Origin: Pseudomonadota bacterium
Lineage (GTDB): Bacteria; Pseudomonadota; Gammaproteobacteria; Burkholderiales; Burkholderiaceae_C
Assembly (NCBI GenBank): GCA_023442945.1
Contig: JAEZWW010000030.1
Span: 1 to 13,926, forward strand
Direction of reading: 5' to 3'
DNA: 13,926 bases
The notes under the pieces are model-generated. The model was given only the letters and a program-made list of their open reading frames with translations. It did no database searches and was not told the DNA's origin. The translations under genes were made by a program, and so were the position numbers. Shown here piece by piece: positions 1 through 7,165 of this stretch; position 1 is the first letter of the stretch, and every line of letters begins with the position of its first letter.

Positions 1-194
1 GCGCCCGGCGTGGCGCTGGGCTGCTGCGGCGCGGCGGGCGGCGTGGCCTGGCGCTGCGTCACGTTGCCGGACTGGCGGCCCATGGATTTGCCGCCGCCCA
101 GGCGGCGCGCCTCGGCCTCAAAGGTGAAGGCGCCCACGAGCACGACCGCCATGAGCAGCGTGAACAGGCGCGAAACGATGTGGCTCAATTTCAT
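1..194 (-). CDS. Tim44-like domain protein, N-terminal part only (cut by window edge)
   Basis: Only the first 64 codons are in the window; the gene continues past the left edge. The start is the ATG at 194 (minus strand), with a GGAGG ribosome site at 206-210. The visible product begins MKLSHIVSRLF, then has a hydrophobic stretch of about 15 residues ending near AFTFEAEA, which is a typical signal peptide or signal anchor. After it comes a basic, Gly-rich piece (RRLGGGKSMGRQ) and a Gln/Pro/Ala-rich low-complexity linker. A signal segment followed by RRxGGGxSxGRQ and a Q/P/A linker is characteristic of bacterial Tim44-like (TIM44 domain) proteins, which often lie beside ubiE in Burkholderiales. 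The Tim44 domain itself is outside the window, so the call rests on the N-terminus and the neighbour. It starts 40 bp after ubiE on the same strand, probably as one operon. Function is unknown in bacteria. Confidence 0.7.
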   Translation of the reverse strand, partial: MKLSHIVSRLFTLLMAVVLVGAFTFEAEARRLGGGKSMGRQSGNVTQRQATPPAAPQQPSATPG

Positions 195-234
195 GTCTGT
201 CTGACCTCCAGTAAAAATAGGTATGTGCGCGGCC

Positions 235-969
235 TCAGCCGCATTTGATGCCGACGTGCAGGGCGACCACGCCCCCCGTCATGTTGTGAAAATCGACGTG
301 TCCGAACCCATTGACCTTCATCAGGTCCTTGAGTTCCTGCTGATTGGGGTGCATGCGGATGGATTCGGCCAGGTAGCGGTAGCTGTCAGCGTCGCCGGCG
401 ACCAGCTTGCCCAACTTGGGGAGCACATTGAAGGAATACAAGTCGTAGGCCCGGCGCAACGGGCGCGCGACCTGCGAAAACTCCAGCACCAGCAGGCGGC
501 CGCCGGGCTTGAGCACGCGGGCCATTTCGCGCAGCGCGCCGTCCTTGTGCGTCATGTTGCGCAGGCCAAAGGCGACGCTGACAAGGTCGAAGTGCTCGTC
601 GGCAAAGGGCAGGTGCTCGGCGTCGCAGACAACGGTCGGCAGGATCACGCCGGCGTCCAGCAGGCGGTCGCGCCCGGTGCGGAGCATGGCTTCGTTGATG
701 TCGGTGTGCACCACCTCGCCCGATCGGCCGACTTTCTTGGCAAACGCCTTGGCCAAGTCGCCCGTGCCGCCCGCGATGTCCAGCACGCGCTGGCCTTCCT
801 GAGGGTTGGCGACCATCATGGTGTAGGCCTTCCAGGCGCGGTGCAGGCCGCCCGACATCAGGTCGTTCATGATGTCGTAACGGGAGGCGACCGAGTCGAA
901 CACGCCGCGCACGCGGCGCGCCTTGTCCTGCTCGTCAACCGATTCGTATCCAAAGTGCGTGGTGGCCAT
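235..969 (-). CDS. ubiE: UbiE, ubiquinone/menaquinone biosynthesis C-methyltransferase
   Basis: A SAM-dependent C-methyltransferase that methylates the 2-polyprenyl-6-methoxy-1,4-benzoquinol ring in ubiquinone synthesis (and demethylmenaquinol where menaquinone is made). The 244-residue length is normal for the family. Residues 27-47 carry UbiE signature 1 (SRYDIMNDLMSGGLHRAWK). The SAM-binding motif I is VLDIAGGTGDLA at 62-73, followed by the acidic residue of motif II in HTDINEAML (88-96). VAFGLRNM (132-139) and RVLKPGG (151-157) are the remaining conserved blocks. The ATG at 969 gives the usual N-terminus (the family generally begins with a short region leading to a xFGxxxVxxxxK motif, seen here at residues 5-17). 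A TAGGA stretch lies about ten bases upstream. It sits between a DUF971 gene and a Tim44-like gene, all on the minus strand, probably co-transcribed. Very secure call. Confidence 0.96.
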   Translation of the reverse strand: MATTHFGYESVDEQDKARRVRGVFDSVASRYDIMNDLMSGGLHRAWKAYTMMVANPQEGQRVLDIAGGTGDLAKAFAKKVGRSGEVVHTDINEAMLRTGRDRLLDAGVILPTVVCDAEHLPFADEHFDLVSVAFGLRNMTHKDGALREMARVLKPGGRLLVLEFSQVARPLRRAYDLYSFNVLPKLGKLVAGDADSYRYLAESIRMHPNQQELKDLMKVNGFGHVDFHNMTGGVVALHVGIKCG

Positions 970-1013
970 GGTGGGTGCATCCTAAGGCATCGCGCGGGCG
1001 AAACCCAGCGCCG

Positions 1014-1032
1014 AAGGGGCATTGCTGCCCTT
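1014..1032. other. Small hairpin between the DUF971 gene and ubiE
   Basis: AAGGG(G)CA pairs with TGCCCTT around a four-base loop, with one bulged G. On the minus strand the loop reads GCAA, a GNRA-type tetraloop. It lies in the 183-bp gap between the DUF971 gene and ubiE, upstream of ubiE. There is no run of T on either side, so it does not look like an intrinsic terminator. It could be an mRNA leader structure for ubiE or part of the neighbouring repeat region. Confidence 0.3.
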
Positions 1033-1049
1033 CAAATTTAAACAAAAGG

Positions 1050-1107
1050 CGCCTGCAGCCCTACAACCATCTGCGCGGGCAGCTTCTTTTTTTATAGCTG
1101 ATATTTG
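1050..1107. repeat. Comamonadaceae-type intergenic repeat, copy 1
   Basis: The 27 bases at 1058-1084 match 10444-10470 at 25 of 27 positions, in the same orientation; the only differences are two adjacent bases (GG here, AA there) at the loop of a CTGC/GCAG hairpin. The similarity continues weakly into the flanking A/T-rich sides (a T run followed by ATAGCTG here). The sequence type, an AGCTG-containing A/T-rich flank next to a TGCGC core, is a familiar short non-coding repeat in Comamonadaceae genomes (family memory, not searched). Here it fills most of the gap between the DUF971 gene and ubiE. Confidence 0.7.
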
Positions 1108-1152
1108 TGCCGAGCGATCGCCCCGCAGCCGCTGGCAGGGCCTTGGCGGCCC

Positions 1153-1566
1153 TCAATGGCTGTGGCCGCAGGCGCCGCCGGCCGCGACGGGCATGGGGTC
1201 GTCGCGAGCCACGCCGGCGGCGGCGAGGCGCGCCTCATAGTCTTGCCACAGTCGCGCCTCGTCCTCGCCCAGGTGGTACAGGTAGCCCCAGGTGAAGATG
1301 CCGCTGTCGTGCCCGTCCGAAAAGGTGGGCTGCACGCCGTAGTTGCCCACCGGTGCCAGCGCGGTCATTTCCACCTCGCGCTTGCCGGTCTGCAGCACTT
1401 CCTGACCGGGGCCGTGGCCCTGGACTTCGGCCGAGGGCGAGTACACGCGCATCAGCTCAAACGGAATGCGAAAGTGCGCGCCGTCGGGAAAGCGCAGCTC
1501 CAGCACGCGCGATTTGGCGTGGACGGTGAGCGCTTCGGGCGCGGGACGGGTTTCGGTGGCGGCCAT
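1153..1566 (-). CDS. DUF971 (GBBH-like N-terminal domain) protein
   Basis: A 137-residue protein of the DUF971 family, which is related to the N-terminal domain of gamma-butyrobetaine hydroxylase. The diagnostic block is at residues 81-99: TFSDGHDSGIFTWGYLYHL, matching the family's (W/F)xDGHxxGIYxWxYLxxL. Earlier, residues 21-39 (VLELRFPDG...FRIPFELMR) match the family's LxVxFxDGxxFxLPxExLRVxSPSAEV, followed here by RVYSPSAEV (40-48). The ATG at 1566 was chosen because residue 1 then begins MAATETRP, a normal N-terminus; the open frame continues further upstream without homology. The tail ends CGHSH, a small Cys/His cluster that could bind metal. It lies next to ubiE on the same strand, a common pairing in beta- and gammaproteobacteria. 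The molecular role of stand-alone DUF971 proteins is not established. Confidence 0.9.
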   Translation of the reverse strand: MAATETRPAPEALTVHAKSRVLELRFPDGAHFRIPFELMRVYSPSAEVQGHGPGQEVLQTGKREVEMTALAPVGNYGVQPTFSDGHDSGIFTWGYLYHLGEDEARLWQDYEARLAAAGVARDDPMPVAAGGACGHSH

Positions 1567-1682
1567 GGTGTTGACGTGGGTCGGCGGGACAGCAATGCAA
1601 AACCCGGATTGTGCCCGGCGGCGCCGTGCGCTGGGGTTACCAGGTTGACGCCTGCGCGCAGCCCACGCCGGGCGCCAGACGG

Positions 1683-1688
1683 TATAGT
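1683..1688 (+). promoter_or_regulatory. Candidate -10 element of the AI-2E permease gene (leaderless transcript)
   Basis: TATAGT ends nine bases before the ATG at 1698, so transcription from it would start at or within a few bases of the start codon. No Shine-Dalgarno sequence lies in front of the ATG, which fits a leaderless message. No good -35 hexamer is found at 16-18 bp spacing (a TTGACG at 1645-1650 is too far, 32 bp), so the promoter call is tentative. Confidence 0.4.
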
Positions 1689-1697
1689 GGCGCGGCC

Positions 1698-2999
1698 ATG
1701 AACACACCCCGCCTCCAGCGCGTCGTTTTTCTGCTGCTTCTCGCGGGTGTCACCCTCGCCTTCCTGTGGGTGCTTACGCCTTTTTTTGGCGCGGTGTTCT
1801 GGGCGATGGCGCTGGCGCTGCTGTTCAACCCGGTGTTCCAGTGGTTCCGCCGCCGCCTGGGCGACCGGCCGACGCTGGCCGCGCTGATCACCCTGCTGGT
1901 GGTGCTGATCATTGTGATCATGCCGCTGATCCTGATCGCCAGCACGCTGGTGGCGGACATCACTGTCTTCTTGCAGAAGGTGCGGGCGGGGCAAATCGAC
2001 TTTCGCGCCTATTTCCAGCATGTGATCGACGCGATCCCGCATTGGGCCACGGTGTGGCTGGACCGCTTCGGCTTTGGAAACCTGGAAAGTATCTGGGACA
2101 AGGTGTCGGCGAGCCTGCTGCAAGCCGGCCAGGCGCTGGGCACGCGGGTGCTGGAAATCGGCCAGAACACCTTCCAGTTCCTGGTCAACGTGGTGGTCAC
2201 GCTGTATTTGCTGTTCTTCCTGCTGCGCGACGGCGTGCCGCTGGCGCGCATGCTGCGCGAGTCGGTGCCCCTGGCGCCCGCGCACACGCGCTACCTGCTG
2301 CAGAAGTTCACCACCGTGGTGCGCGCCACGGTGAAGGGCAACGTGCTGGTGGCGGTGGCCCAGGGCTTTCTGGGTGGCATCGCGCTGTGGGCGCTGGGCA
2401 TTGGCGGGGCGGTGTTCTGGGGCGTGGTGATGGCCTTCCTGTCGCTGCTGCCGGCCGTGGGGGCAGCCCTGGTGTGGGCGCCCGTGGCGATCTACCTGGC
2501 GGCTACGGGGCAGCTGTGGCAGGCGGCGGCGCTGACCGCCTGGGGCACCCTGGTCATCGGCCTGTCCGACAACCTGCTGCGGCCGCTGCTGGTGGGCAAG
2601 GACACCAAGCTGCCGGACTACGTGGTGCTGGTCACCACGCTGGGCGGCATGTCGCTGTTTGGCATCAACGGCTTCGTCATCGGGCCGACGATCGCCGCCA
2701 TGTTCATGGCCTTCTGGGCGCTTTTCACCCGCCAGAACGGCGAGGTGCCGGTTGAAGAAAGCGACGAGCCGCCGGTCGAAGACGACGAGGAAGACGACGC
2801 CCCCCGCACCGCGCGCTTTGCCCGCGCCCGCCTGCGCGAGATGCCGGCGCGCGCGGTCGAGCCGCAGTGGCTGGACACGCGCGAAGAGCGGCGTGACCTG
2901 GACCTGGACGTCGGCGCCGAACCCGACCCGTGGCAGGGCCCGGACACGGTGCCCGTGCCGCCACCGCCGCCCGGCCACGCGCCCGACGAACGGGGCTGA
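1698..2999 (+). CDS. AI-2E family transporter (permease) with long hydrophilic tail
   Basis: A polytopic inner-membrane protein of the AI-2E (autoinducer-2 exporter/PerM/YhhT/YdiK) family. Membrane segments are visible at about 8-45 (two adjoining helices), 60-88, 158-176, 212-236, 238-268, 272-292 and 304-345. Between segments 3 and 4 lies the amphipathic domain (about 90-155) usual for the family. The family signature is clear: DNLLRPLLVG (291-300), KLPDYVVLVTTLGG (304-317), then FGINGFVIGP (321-330). The ATG at 1698 gives MNTPRLQRVV, an ordinary short cytosolic N-terminus; the open frame upstream to 1611 has no homology. The last 85 residues are unusual: a Glu/Asp block (ESDEPPVEDDEEDD, 354-367), an Arg-rich segment and a Pro run near the end, making 433 residues against about 350-380 for most relatives. 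Substrate unknown; the AI-2 link in the name is historical for most members. Confidence 0.9.
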   Translation: MNTPRLQRVVFLLLLAGVTLAFLWVLTPFFGAVFWAMALALLFNPVFQWFRRRLGDRPTLAALITLLVVLIIVIMPLILIASTLVADITVFLQKVRAGQIDFRAYFQHVIDAIPHWATVWLDRFGFGNLESIWDKVSASLLQAGQALGTRVLEIGQNTFQFLVNVVVTLYLLFFLLRDGVPLARMLRESVPLAPAHTRYLLQKFTTVVRATVKGNVLVAVAQGFLGGIALWALGIGGAVFWGVVMAFLSLLPAVGAALVWAPVAIYLAATGQLWQAAALTAWGTLVIGLSDNLLRPLLVGKDTKLPDYVVLVTTLGGMSLFGINGFVIGPTIAAMFMAFWALFTRQNGEVPVEESDEPPVEDDEEDDAPRTARFARARLREMPARAVEPQWLDTREERRDLDLDVGAEPDPWQGPDTVPVPPPPPGHAPDERG

Positions 3000-3058
3000 G
3001 CCGTTCCTTCACAGCACCCAGACGCCGCGCCGCCCAATGACCAGCGGCGGTGTGCGCT
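3000..3058. other. Convergent intergenic gap between permease and oxidase genes
   Basis: The 59 bp between two converging stop codons contain only a weak CCGCC/GGCGG inverted repeat (3030-3034 with 3046-3050, 11-base loop) and no T run on either strand. A bidirectional terminator would be expected here, but no convincing one is visible. Confidence 0.3.
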
Positions 3059-6000
3059 TCAGACCAGCACGCGCTCGATACCGCCGGCGTTGGCCGTGTC
3101 GACGTAATCGCGCAGCCAGTTTTCGCCCAGGATGCTGCGCGCCATCTCGATGACGATGTAGTCGGCCTCCAGCAGGCCGTTCTGCAGGTCGTCCTCGTAG
3201 CGCTTGAGGCCTTGCAGGCAGCTGGGGCAACTCGTCAGGATCTTCACGTTGGCCGGGTTGGCCACGTCACCCGGGCCCTTGCCGCTGGCCTGCATCACGG
3301 CGCGCAGCTCGGCCTCACCCTTGCGGATTTCCTCTTCCTTGCGGAAGCGCACCTGGGTGGAGATGTCCGGACGGGTCACGCCCAGCGTGCCGCTTTCGCC
3401 GCAGCAGCGGTTGCTTTTCAGTACCTGCTCGCCCAGCAGCGCCTTCACCGTCTTGGTCGAATCCTGCAGCTTCATCGGGTTGTGGCAGGGCTCGTGGTAC
3501 AGGTAGGCGCCCTGGTCGGCCGCGGGTAGCGTGATGCCCTTTTCCAGCAGGTATTCGTGGATGTCGATGATGCGGCAGCCGGGAAAGATCTTGTCGAACT
3601 GGTAGCCCGAGATCTGGTCGTAGCAGGTGCCGCAGCTGACCACCACGGTCTTGATGTCCAGGTAGTTCAGCGTCGTCGCCACGCGATGGAACAGCACCCG
3701 GTTGTCGGTGATCATCTTGTCGGCCTTGTCGAACTGGCCGCTGCCGCGCTGCGGGTAGCCGCAGCACACATAACCCGGCGGCAGCACGGTCTGCACACCG
3801 GCATGCCACAGCATCGCCTGCGTTGCCAGACCGACCTGGCTGAACAGGCGCTCGGACCCGCAGCCGGGGAAGTAGAACACCGCCTCGGTGTCGGCCGTGG
3901 TCGTCTTCGGGTTGCGGATGACCGGCACGTAGGCGCGGTCTTCAATGTCCAGCAGCGCCCGCGCCGTCTTGCTGGGCAGGCCGCCCGGCAGCTTCTTGTT
4001 GACGAAGTGGATCACCTCTTCGCGCAATGACGGCGCGCCCACCGTCGCCGGCGGGTGCTGCGTCTGGTGGCGGCCGGCGACCTTGAACAGGTCGACGGCG
4101 GCGCGCTGCGCCTTGAAGGCCACGCCCGTCATGCCGGCGCGCGCGATGTTGATGACGCGCGGGTCGGTCGCGTTCAGGAAGAACATGGCCGCGGCGTTGC
4201 CGGGGCGGAAGCTCTTCTTGCCCATCTTGCGCAGCAGGTTGCGCATGTTCATGGTGACGTCGCCAAAGTCGATCTTCACCGGGCACGGCGACAGGCACTT
4301 GTGGCACACCGTGCAGTGGTCGGCCACGTCTTCGAATTCTTCCCAGTGCTTCAGGCTGACGCCGCGGCGCGTTTGCTCTTCGTACAGGAAGGCCTCGACC
4401 AGCAGCGAGGTCGCCAGGATCTTGTTGCGCGGGCTGTACAGCAGGTTGGCGCGCGGCACGTGGGTGCTGCATTCGGGCTTGCACTTGCCGCAGCGCAGGC
4501 AGTCCTTGATGCTGTCGGCAATGGCGCCGATGTCGCTCTGCTGCAGGATGATGGACTCGTGCCCCATCAGCCCGAAGCTGGGTGTGTAGGCATTGGTTAA
4601 ATCGGCCTTCAGCCTTAGAGCAGATTGCGCGGGCAGCTCCTGATTTCGCAGCAACTTGCCGCGGTTGAAGTGCCCTTGCGGGTCGACCTTCTGCTTGTAC
4701 GCGGCGAACGGCGCCAGCTCGGCGTCGCTCAGGTACTCCAGCTTGGTGATGCCGATGCCGTGCTCGCCGCTGATCACGCCGTCCAGGCTGCGGGCCAGCG
4801 CCATCACGCGGTCCACCGCCTCGTGCGCGGTCTGCAGCATGGCGTAGTTGTCGCTGTGCACGGGGATGTTGGTGTGCACGTTGCCGTCGCCCGCATGCAT
4901 GTGCAGCGCGATCCACACGCGGCCCTTCAGCACGCGCTGCTGCACGTCGCCCAGCGCCTTCATCAGCGGCTCGAAATCGGCGCCGGTGAAGATGTGGGTG
5001 AGCGGCTCGCGGATCTGCGTCTTCCAGCTGGCGCGCAGGCTGTGGTCCTGCAGTTGCGGGAACAGCGTGTCCACGTCGCGCAGCCAGCCCTGCCAGAGGC
5101 TGCGCACGTCGCGCACCACGGCCAGGGCCTGGGCCACGCGCTCTTCCAGCAATTCGGGCGACGGTGGCTCGGCGCCCTGCTCCGGCCGACCGATCGGCAG
5201 GTTGCCGCGCGTCAGGAACAGCTCCAGCTCGTCGGCCAGCTCGATCTTGTTGCGCAGGCTGAGCTCGATGTTGATGCGTTCGATGCCGTCCGTGTATTCG
5301 GCCATGCGCGGCAGCGGGATCACCACGTCTTCGTTGATCTTGAAGGCGTTGGTGTGGCGGCTGATGGCGGCCGTCTTCTTGCGGTCGGCCCAGAACTTCT
5401 TGCGCGCGTCGGCCGACACGGCGATGAAGCCTTCGCCCGAGCGCGAATTGGCGATGCGCACCACCTCGCTGGTGGCGCGCGCCACAGCGTCGGCGTCGTC
5501 CCCGGCGATGTCGCCGATCAGCACCATCTTGGGCAGACCCCCGCGCTTGGACTTGGTGGCATAGCCCACGGCGCGCAGGTAGCGGTCGTCCAGGTGCTCG
5601 AGGCCCGCCAACAGAACGGGGGAGGGGCCCTGTTCATTCCCTCCTACGCCGCTGCGCCCCGCTTCGGCAAACATGAAGTCCTTGATCTCGACGATGCTGG
5701 GCACCGCGTCCTTGGCGTGGCCGAAGAATTCCAGGCACACGGTGCGCGTGTGCTCCGGCATGCGGTGCAGCACCCAGCGCGCGCTGGTGATCAGGCCGTC
5801 GCAGCCCTCTTTTTGCACGCCCGGCAGGCCAGCCAGGAATTTGTCCGTCACGTCCTTGCCCAGGCCTTCCTTGCGGAACGTGCTGCCGGGAATGTCCAGG
5901 CGCTCGGTGCGCTGCAAGGTTTTGCCGCTGGCGTCGAAGTACTGCAGCTCAAAGCTGGCGACTTCGGCGTCGTGGATCTTGCCCAGGTTGTGGCCGATGC

Positions 6001-6997
6001 GGGTGACATCCAGCCAGCCCCCTTCGGGCGTGACCATGCGCCAGCTGGCCAGGTTGTCCAGCGCCGTGCCCCACAGCACGGCCTTCTTGCCGCCCGCGTT
6101 CATGGCGATGTTGCCGCCGATGCAGCTGGCCTCGGCGCTGGTCGGGTCGCAGGCAAAGACCAGGTCCGCGCCTTCGGCCGCGTCGGCCACGCGCTGGGTC
6201 ACCACGCCGGCTTCGGTGTGGATGGTGGGCACGTCGATGTCCAGCCCCGGCAAGCGGATGCGCTCGACCGGGCCCAGCGTGATCAGCTTTTCGGTGTTGA
6301 TGACCGCCGTCTTCCAGTCCAGCGGAATGGCGCCGCCGGTGTAGCCGGTACCGCCGCCGCGCGGGATGATGGTCAGGCCCAGGTCAATGCAGCCCTTCAC
6401 CAGACCGGCCATTTCGGCCTCGGTGTCGGGCGTCAGCACGACCAGCGGAAATTCGACGCGCCAGTCGGTCGCGTCGGTCACGTGGCTGACGCGGGACAGG
6501 CCGTCGAACTTGATGTTGTCCTTGTGCGTGTGCTTGCCCAGCGCGCGCGCGGTGCGACGGCGCAGCTCGGCCACCTTGTCGAAGGACCGGTTGAAGGCAT
6601 CGACCACGGCGCGCGCCAGCACCAGCAGTTCGGCCACCAGCGCATCGCGGCTGGCGTCGTCGTCGGGGGTGCGGCGCTTTTCGATCTCGGCCAGGCGGTG
6701 GTGCAGGGCCTCAACCAGCGCGGCGCGGCGCTTGGGATTGTCCAGCAGGTCGTCCTGCAGGTAGGGGTTGCGGCGCACCACCCAGATATCGCCCAGCACT
6801 TCGTACAGCATGCGCGACGATCGGCCGGTGGCGCGCTCACCGCGCAGATCGGACAGCAAAGCCCAGCCGCGCTCGCCCAGCAGGCGCAGGACGATCTCGC
6901 GGTCAGAAAAACTGGTGTAGTTGTAGGGGATCTCGCGCAGGCGTGCCGGCTCGGCGGCCTGCGACACCAACGCGTTCAGCGCGGTCGGAGCATTCAT
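3059..6997 (-). CDS. DUF3683 FAD-linked oxidase / [4Fe-4S] / CCG-domain fusion, probable D-2-hydroxyacid dehydrogenase
   Basis: A 1,312-residue multidomain flavo-iron-sulfur oxidoreductase. Residues 21-180 are the DUF3683 N-terminal region. A PCMH-type FAD-binding domain follows (about 183-415) with IPRGGGTGYTGGA (211-223) and CDPTSAEASCIGGNIAMNAGG (283-303). The FAD-oxidase C-terminal domain (to about 780) has HMHAGDGNVHTN (699-710) and SGEHGIGITK (743-752), the His and Glu residues that bind metal and substrate in D-lactate and D-2-hydroxyglutarate dehydrogenases. Two [4Fe-4S] motifs are CLRCGKCKPEC (833-843) and CTVCHKCLSPCP (895-906). Two CCG domains complete it: PGCG...CCGYPQRG (1044-1085) with SCGTC (1121-1125), and HEPCHNP...CCGESG with SCPSC (1168-1260). 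It resembles E. coli YdiJ with an extra N-terminal domain. It follows serA by 168 bp, which supports D-2-hydroxyglutarate as substrate; glycolate or D-lactate remain possible. No Shine-Dalgarno is seen. Residues 784-798 and 448-460 look like inserted segments. Confidence 0.9.
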   Translation of the reverse strand: MNAPTALNALVSQAAEPARLREIPYNYTSFSDREIVLRLLGERGWALLSDLRGERATGRSSRMLYEVLGDIWVVRRNPYLQDDLLDNPKRRAALVEALHHRLAEIEKRRTPDDDASRDALVAELLVLARAVVDAFNRSFDKVAELRRRTARALGKHTHKDNIKFDGLSRVSHVTDATDWRVEFPLVVLTPDTEAEMAGLVKGCIDLGLTIIPRGGGTGYTGGAIPLDWKTAVINTEKLITLGPVERIRLPGLDIDVPTIHTEAGVVTQRVADAAEGADLVFACDPTSAEASCIGGNIAMNAGGKKAVLWGTALDNLASWRMVTPEGGWLDVTRIGHNLGKIHDAEVASFELQYFDASGKTLQRTERLDIPGSTFRKEGLGKDVTDKFLAGLPGVQKEGCDGLITSARWVLHRMPEHTRTVCLEFFGHAKDAVPSIVEIKDFMFAEAGRSGVGGNEQGPSPVLLAGLEHLDDRYLRAVGYATKSKRGGLPKMVLIGDIAGDDADAVARATSEVVRIANSRSGEGFIAVSADARKKFWADRKKTAAISRHTNAFKINEDVVIPLPRMAEYTDGIERINIELSLRNKIELADELELFLTRGNLPIGRPEQGAEPPSPELLEERVAQALAVVRDVRSLWQGWLRDVDTLFPQLQDHSLRASWKTQIREPLTHIFTGADFEPLMKALGDVQQRVLKGRVWIALHMHAGDGNVHTNIPVHSDNYAMLQTAHEAVDRVMALARSLDGVISGEHGIGITKLEYLSDAELAPFAAYKQKVDPQGHFNRGKLLRNQELPAQSALRLKADLTNAYTPSFGLMGHESIILQQSDIGAIADSIKDCLRCGKCKPECSTHVPRANLLYSPRNKILATSLLVEAFLYEEQTRRGVSLKHWEEFEDVADHCTVCHKCLSPCPVKIDFGDVTMNMRNLLRKMGKKSFRPGNAAAMFFLNATDPRVINIARAGMTGVAFKAQRAAVDLFKVAGRHQTQHPPATVGAPSLREEVIHFVNKKLPGGLPSKTARALLDIEDRAYVPVIRNPKTTTADTEAVFYFPGCGSERLFSQVGLATQAMLWHAGVQTVLPPGYVCCGYPQRGSGQFDKADKMITDNRVLFHRVATTLNYLDIKTVVVSCGTCYDQISGYQFDKIFPGCRIIDIHEYLLEKGITLPAADQGAYLYHEPCHNPMKLQDSTKTVKALLGEQVLKSNRCCGESGTLGVTRPDISTQVRFRKEEEIRKGEAELRAVMQASGKGPGDVANPANVKILTSCPSCLQGLKRYEDDLQNGLLEADYIVIEMARSILGENWLRDYVDTANAGGIERVLV
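4604..4652. repeat. Probable in-gene copy of the intergenic repeat (copy 3)
   Basis: Bases 4605-4652 align without gaps to 1051-1098 of copy 1 at 34 of 48 positions, same orientation, including a 13-base exact run (TGCGCGGGCAGCT, 4626-4638). It lies inside the oxidase gene and encodes, on the minus strand, residues about 783-798, rich in Arg/Leu/Ala (RNQELPAQSALRLKA). This falls in the linker between the FAD-oxidase C-terminal domain and the first Fe-S domain, a position where, from memory of the family, homologues are shorter. The reading frame is kept. Confidence 0.5.
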
Positions 6998-7165
6998 CGG
7001 GGGGAGCGCACCACGGCAGGGCGCCGCGCGCCCTCACACCGGGCCGGTAATTTTAATGGGGTGGGCGGCGGGCTGCCGGGCTGTGGGATTTGCCCCGCTG
7101 CGCTGCACGCCCAGGGCTGCACCGAAAACGCGCCCGGCCGCGCCACAGGCCGCCCCAGGGCCCGT
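6998..7165. other. serA-oxidase intergenic region with an A/T island
   Basis: This 168-bp gap between serA and the oxidase gene is GC-rich except for an A/T island, TAATTTTAAT at 7048-7057. Read on the minus strand the island offers a TAAAAT-like -10 (7055-7050) about 50 bp before the oxidase start, without a good -35. A GC-rich imperfect hairpin followed by TTTT on the minus strand (about 7130-7145) is too weak to call a terminator. The oxidase gene may therefore be read from both the serA promoter and a local one. Confidence 0.3.

Noticed and set aside
1138..1152. GGGCC/GGCCC hairpin directly after the DUF971 stop as a terminator
   Set aside because: Only five base pairs and no T run on the minus strand.
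1645..1688. TTGACG with TATAGT as a full sigma-70 promoter
   Set aside because: The spacing is 32 bp instead of about 17, so the -35 hexamer cannot belong to that -10.
1452..2978. 508-codon open frame on the minus strand opposite the AI-2E permease
   Set aside because: Runs through the permease gene and into the DUF971 gene in another frame; composition is a low-complexity Gln/His/Arg shadow.
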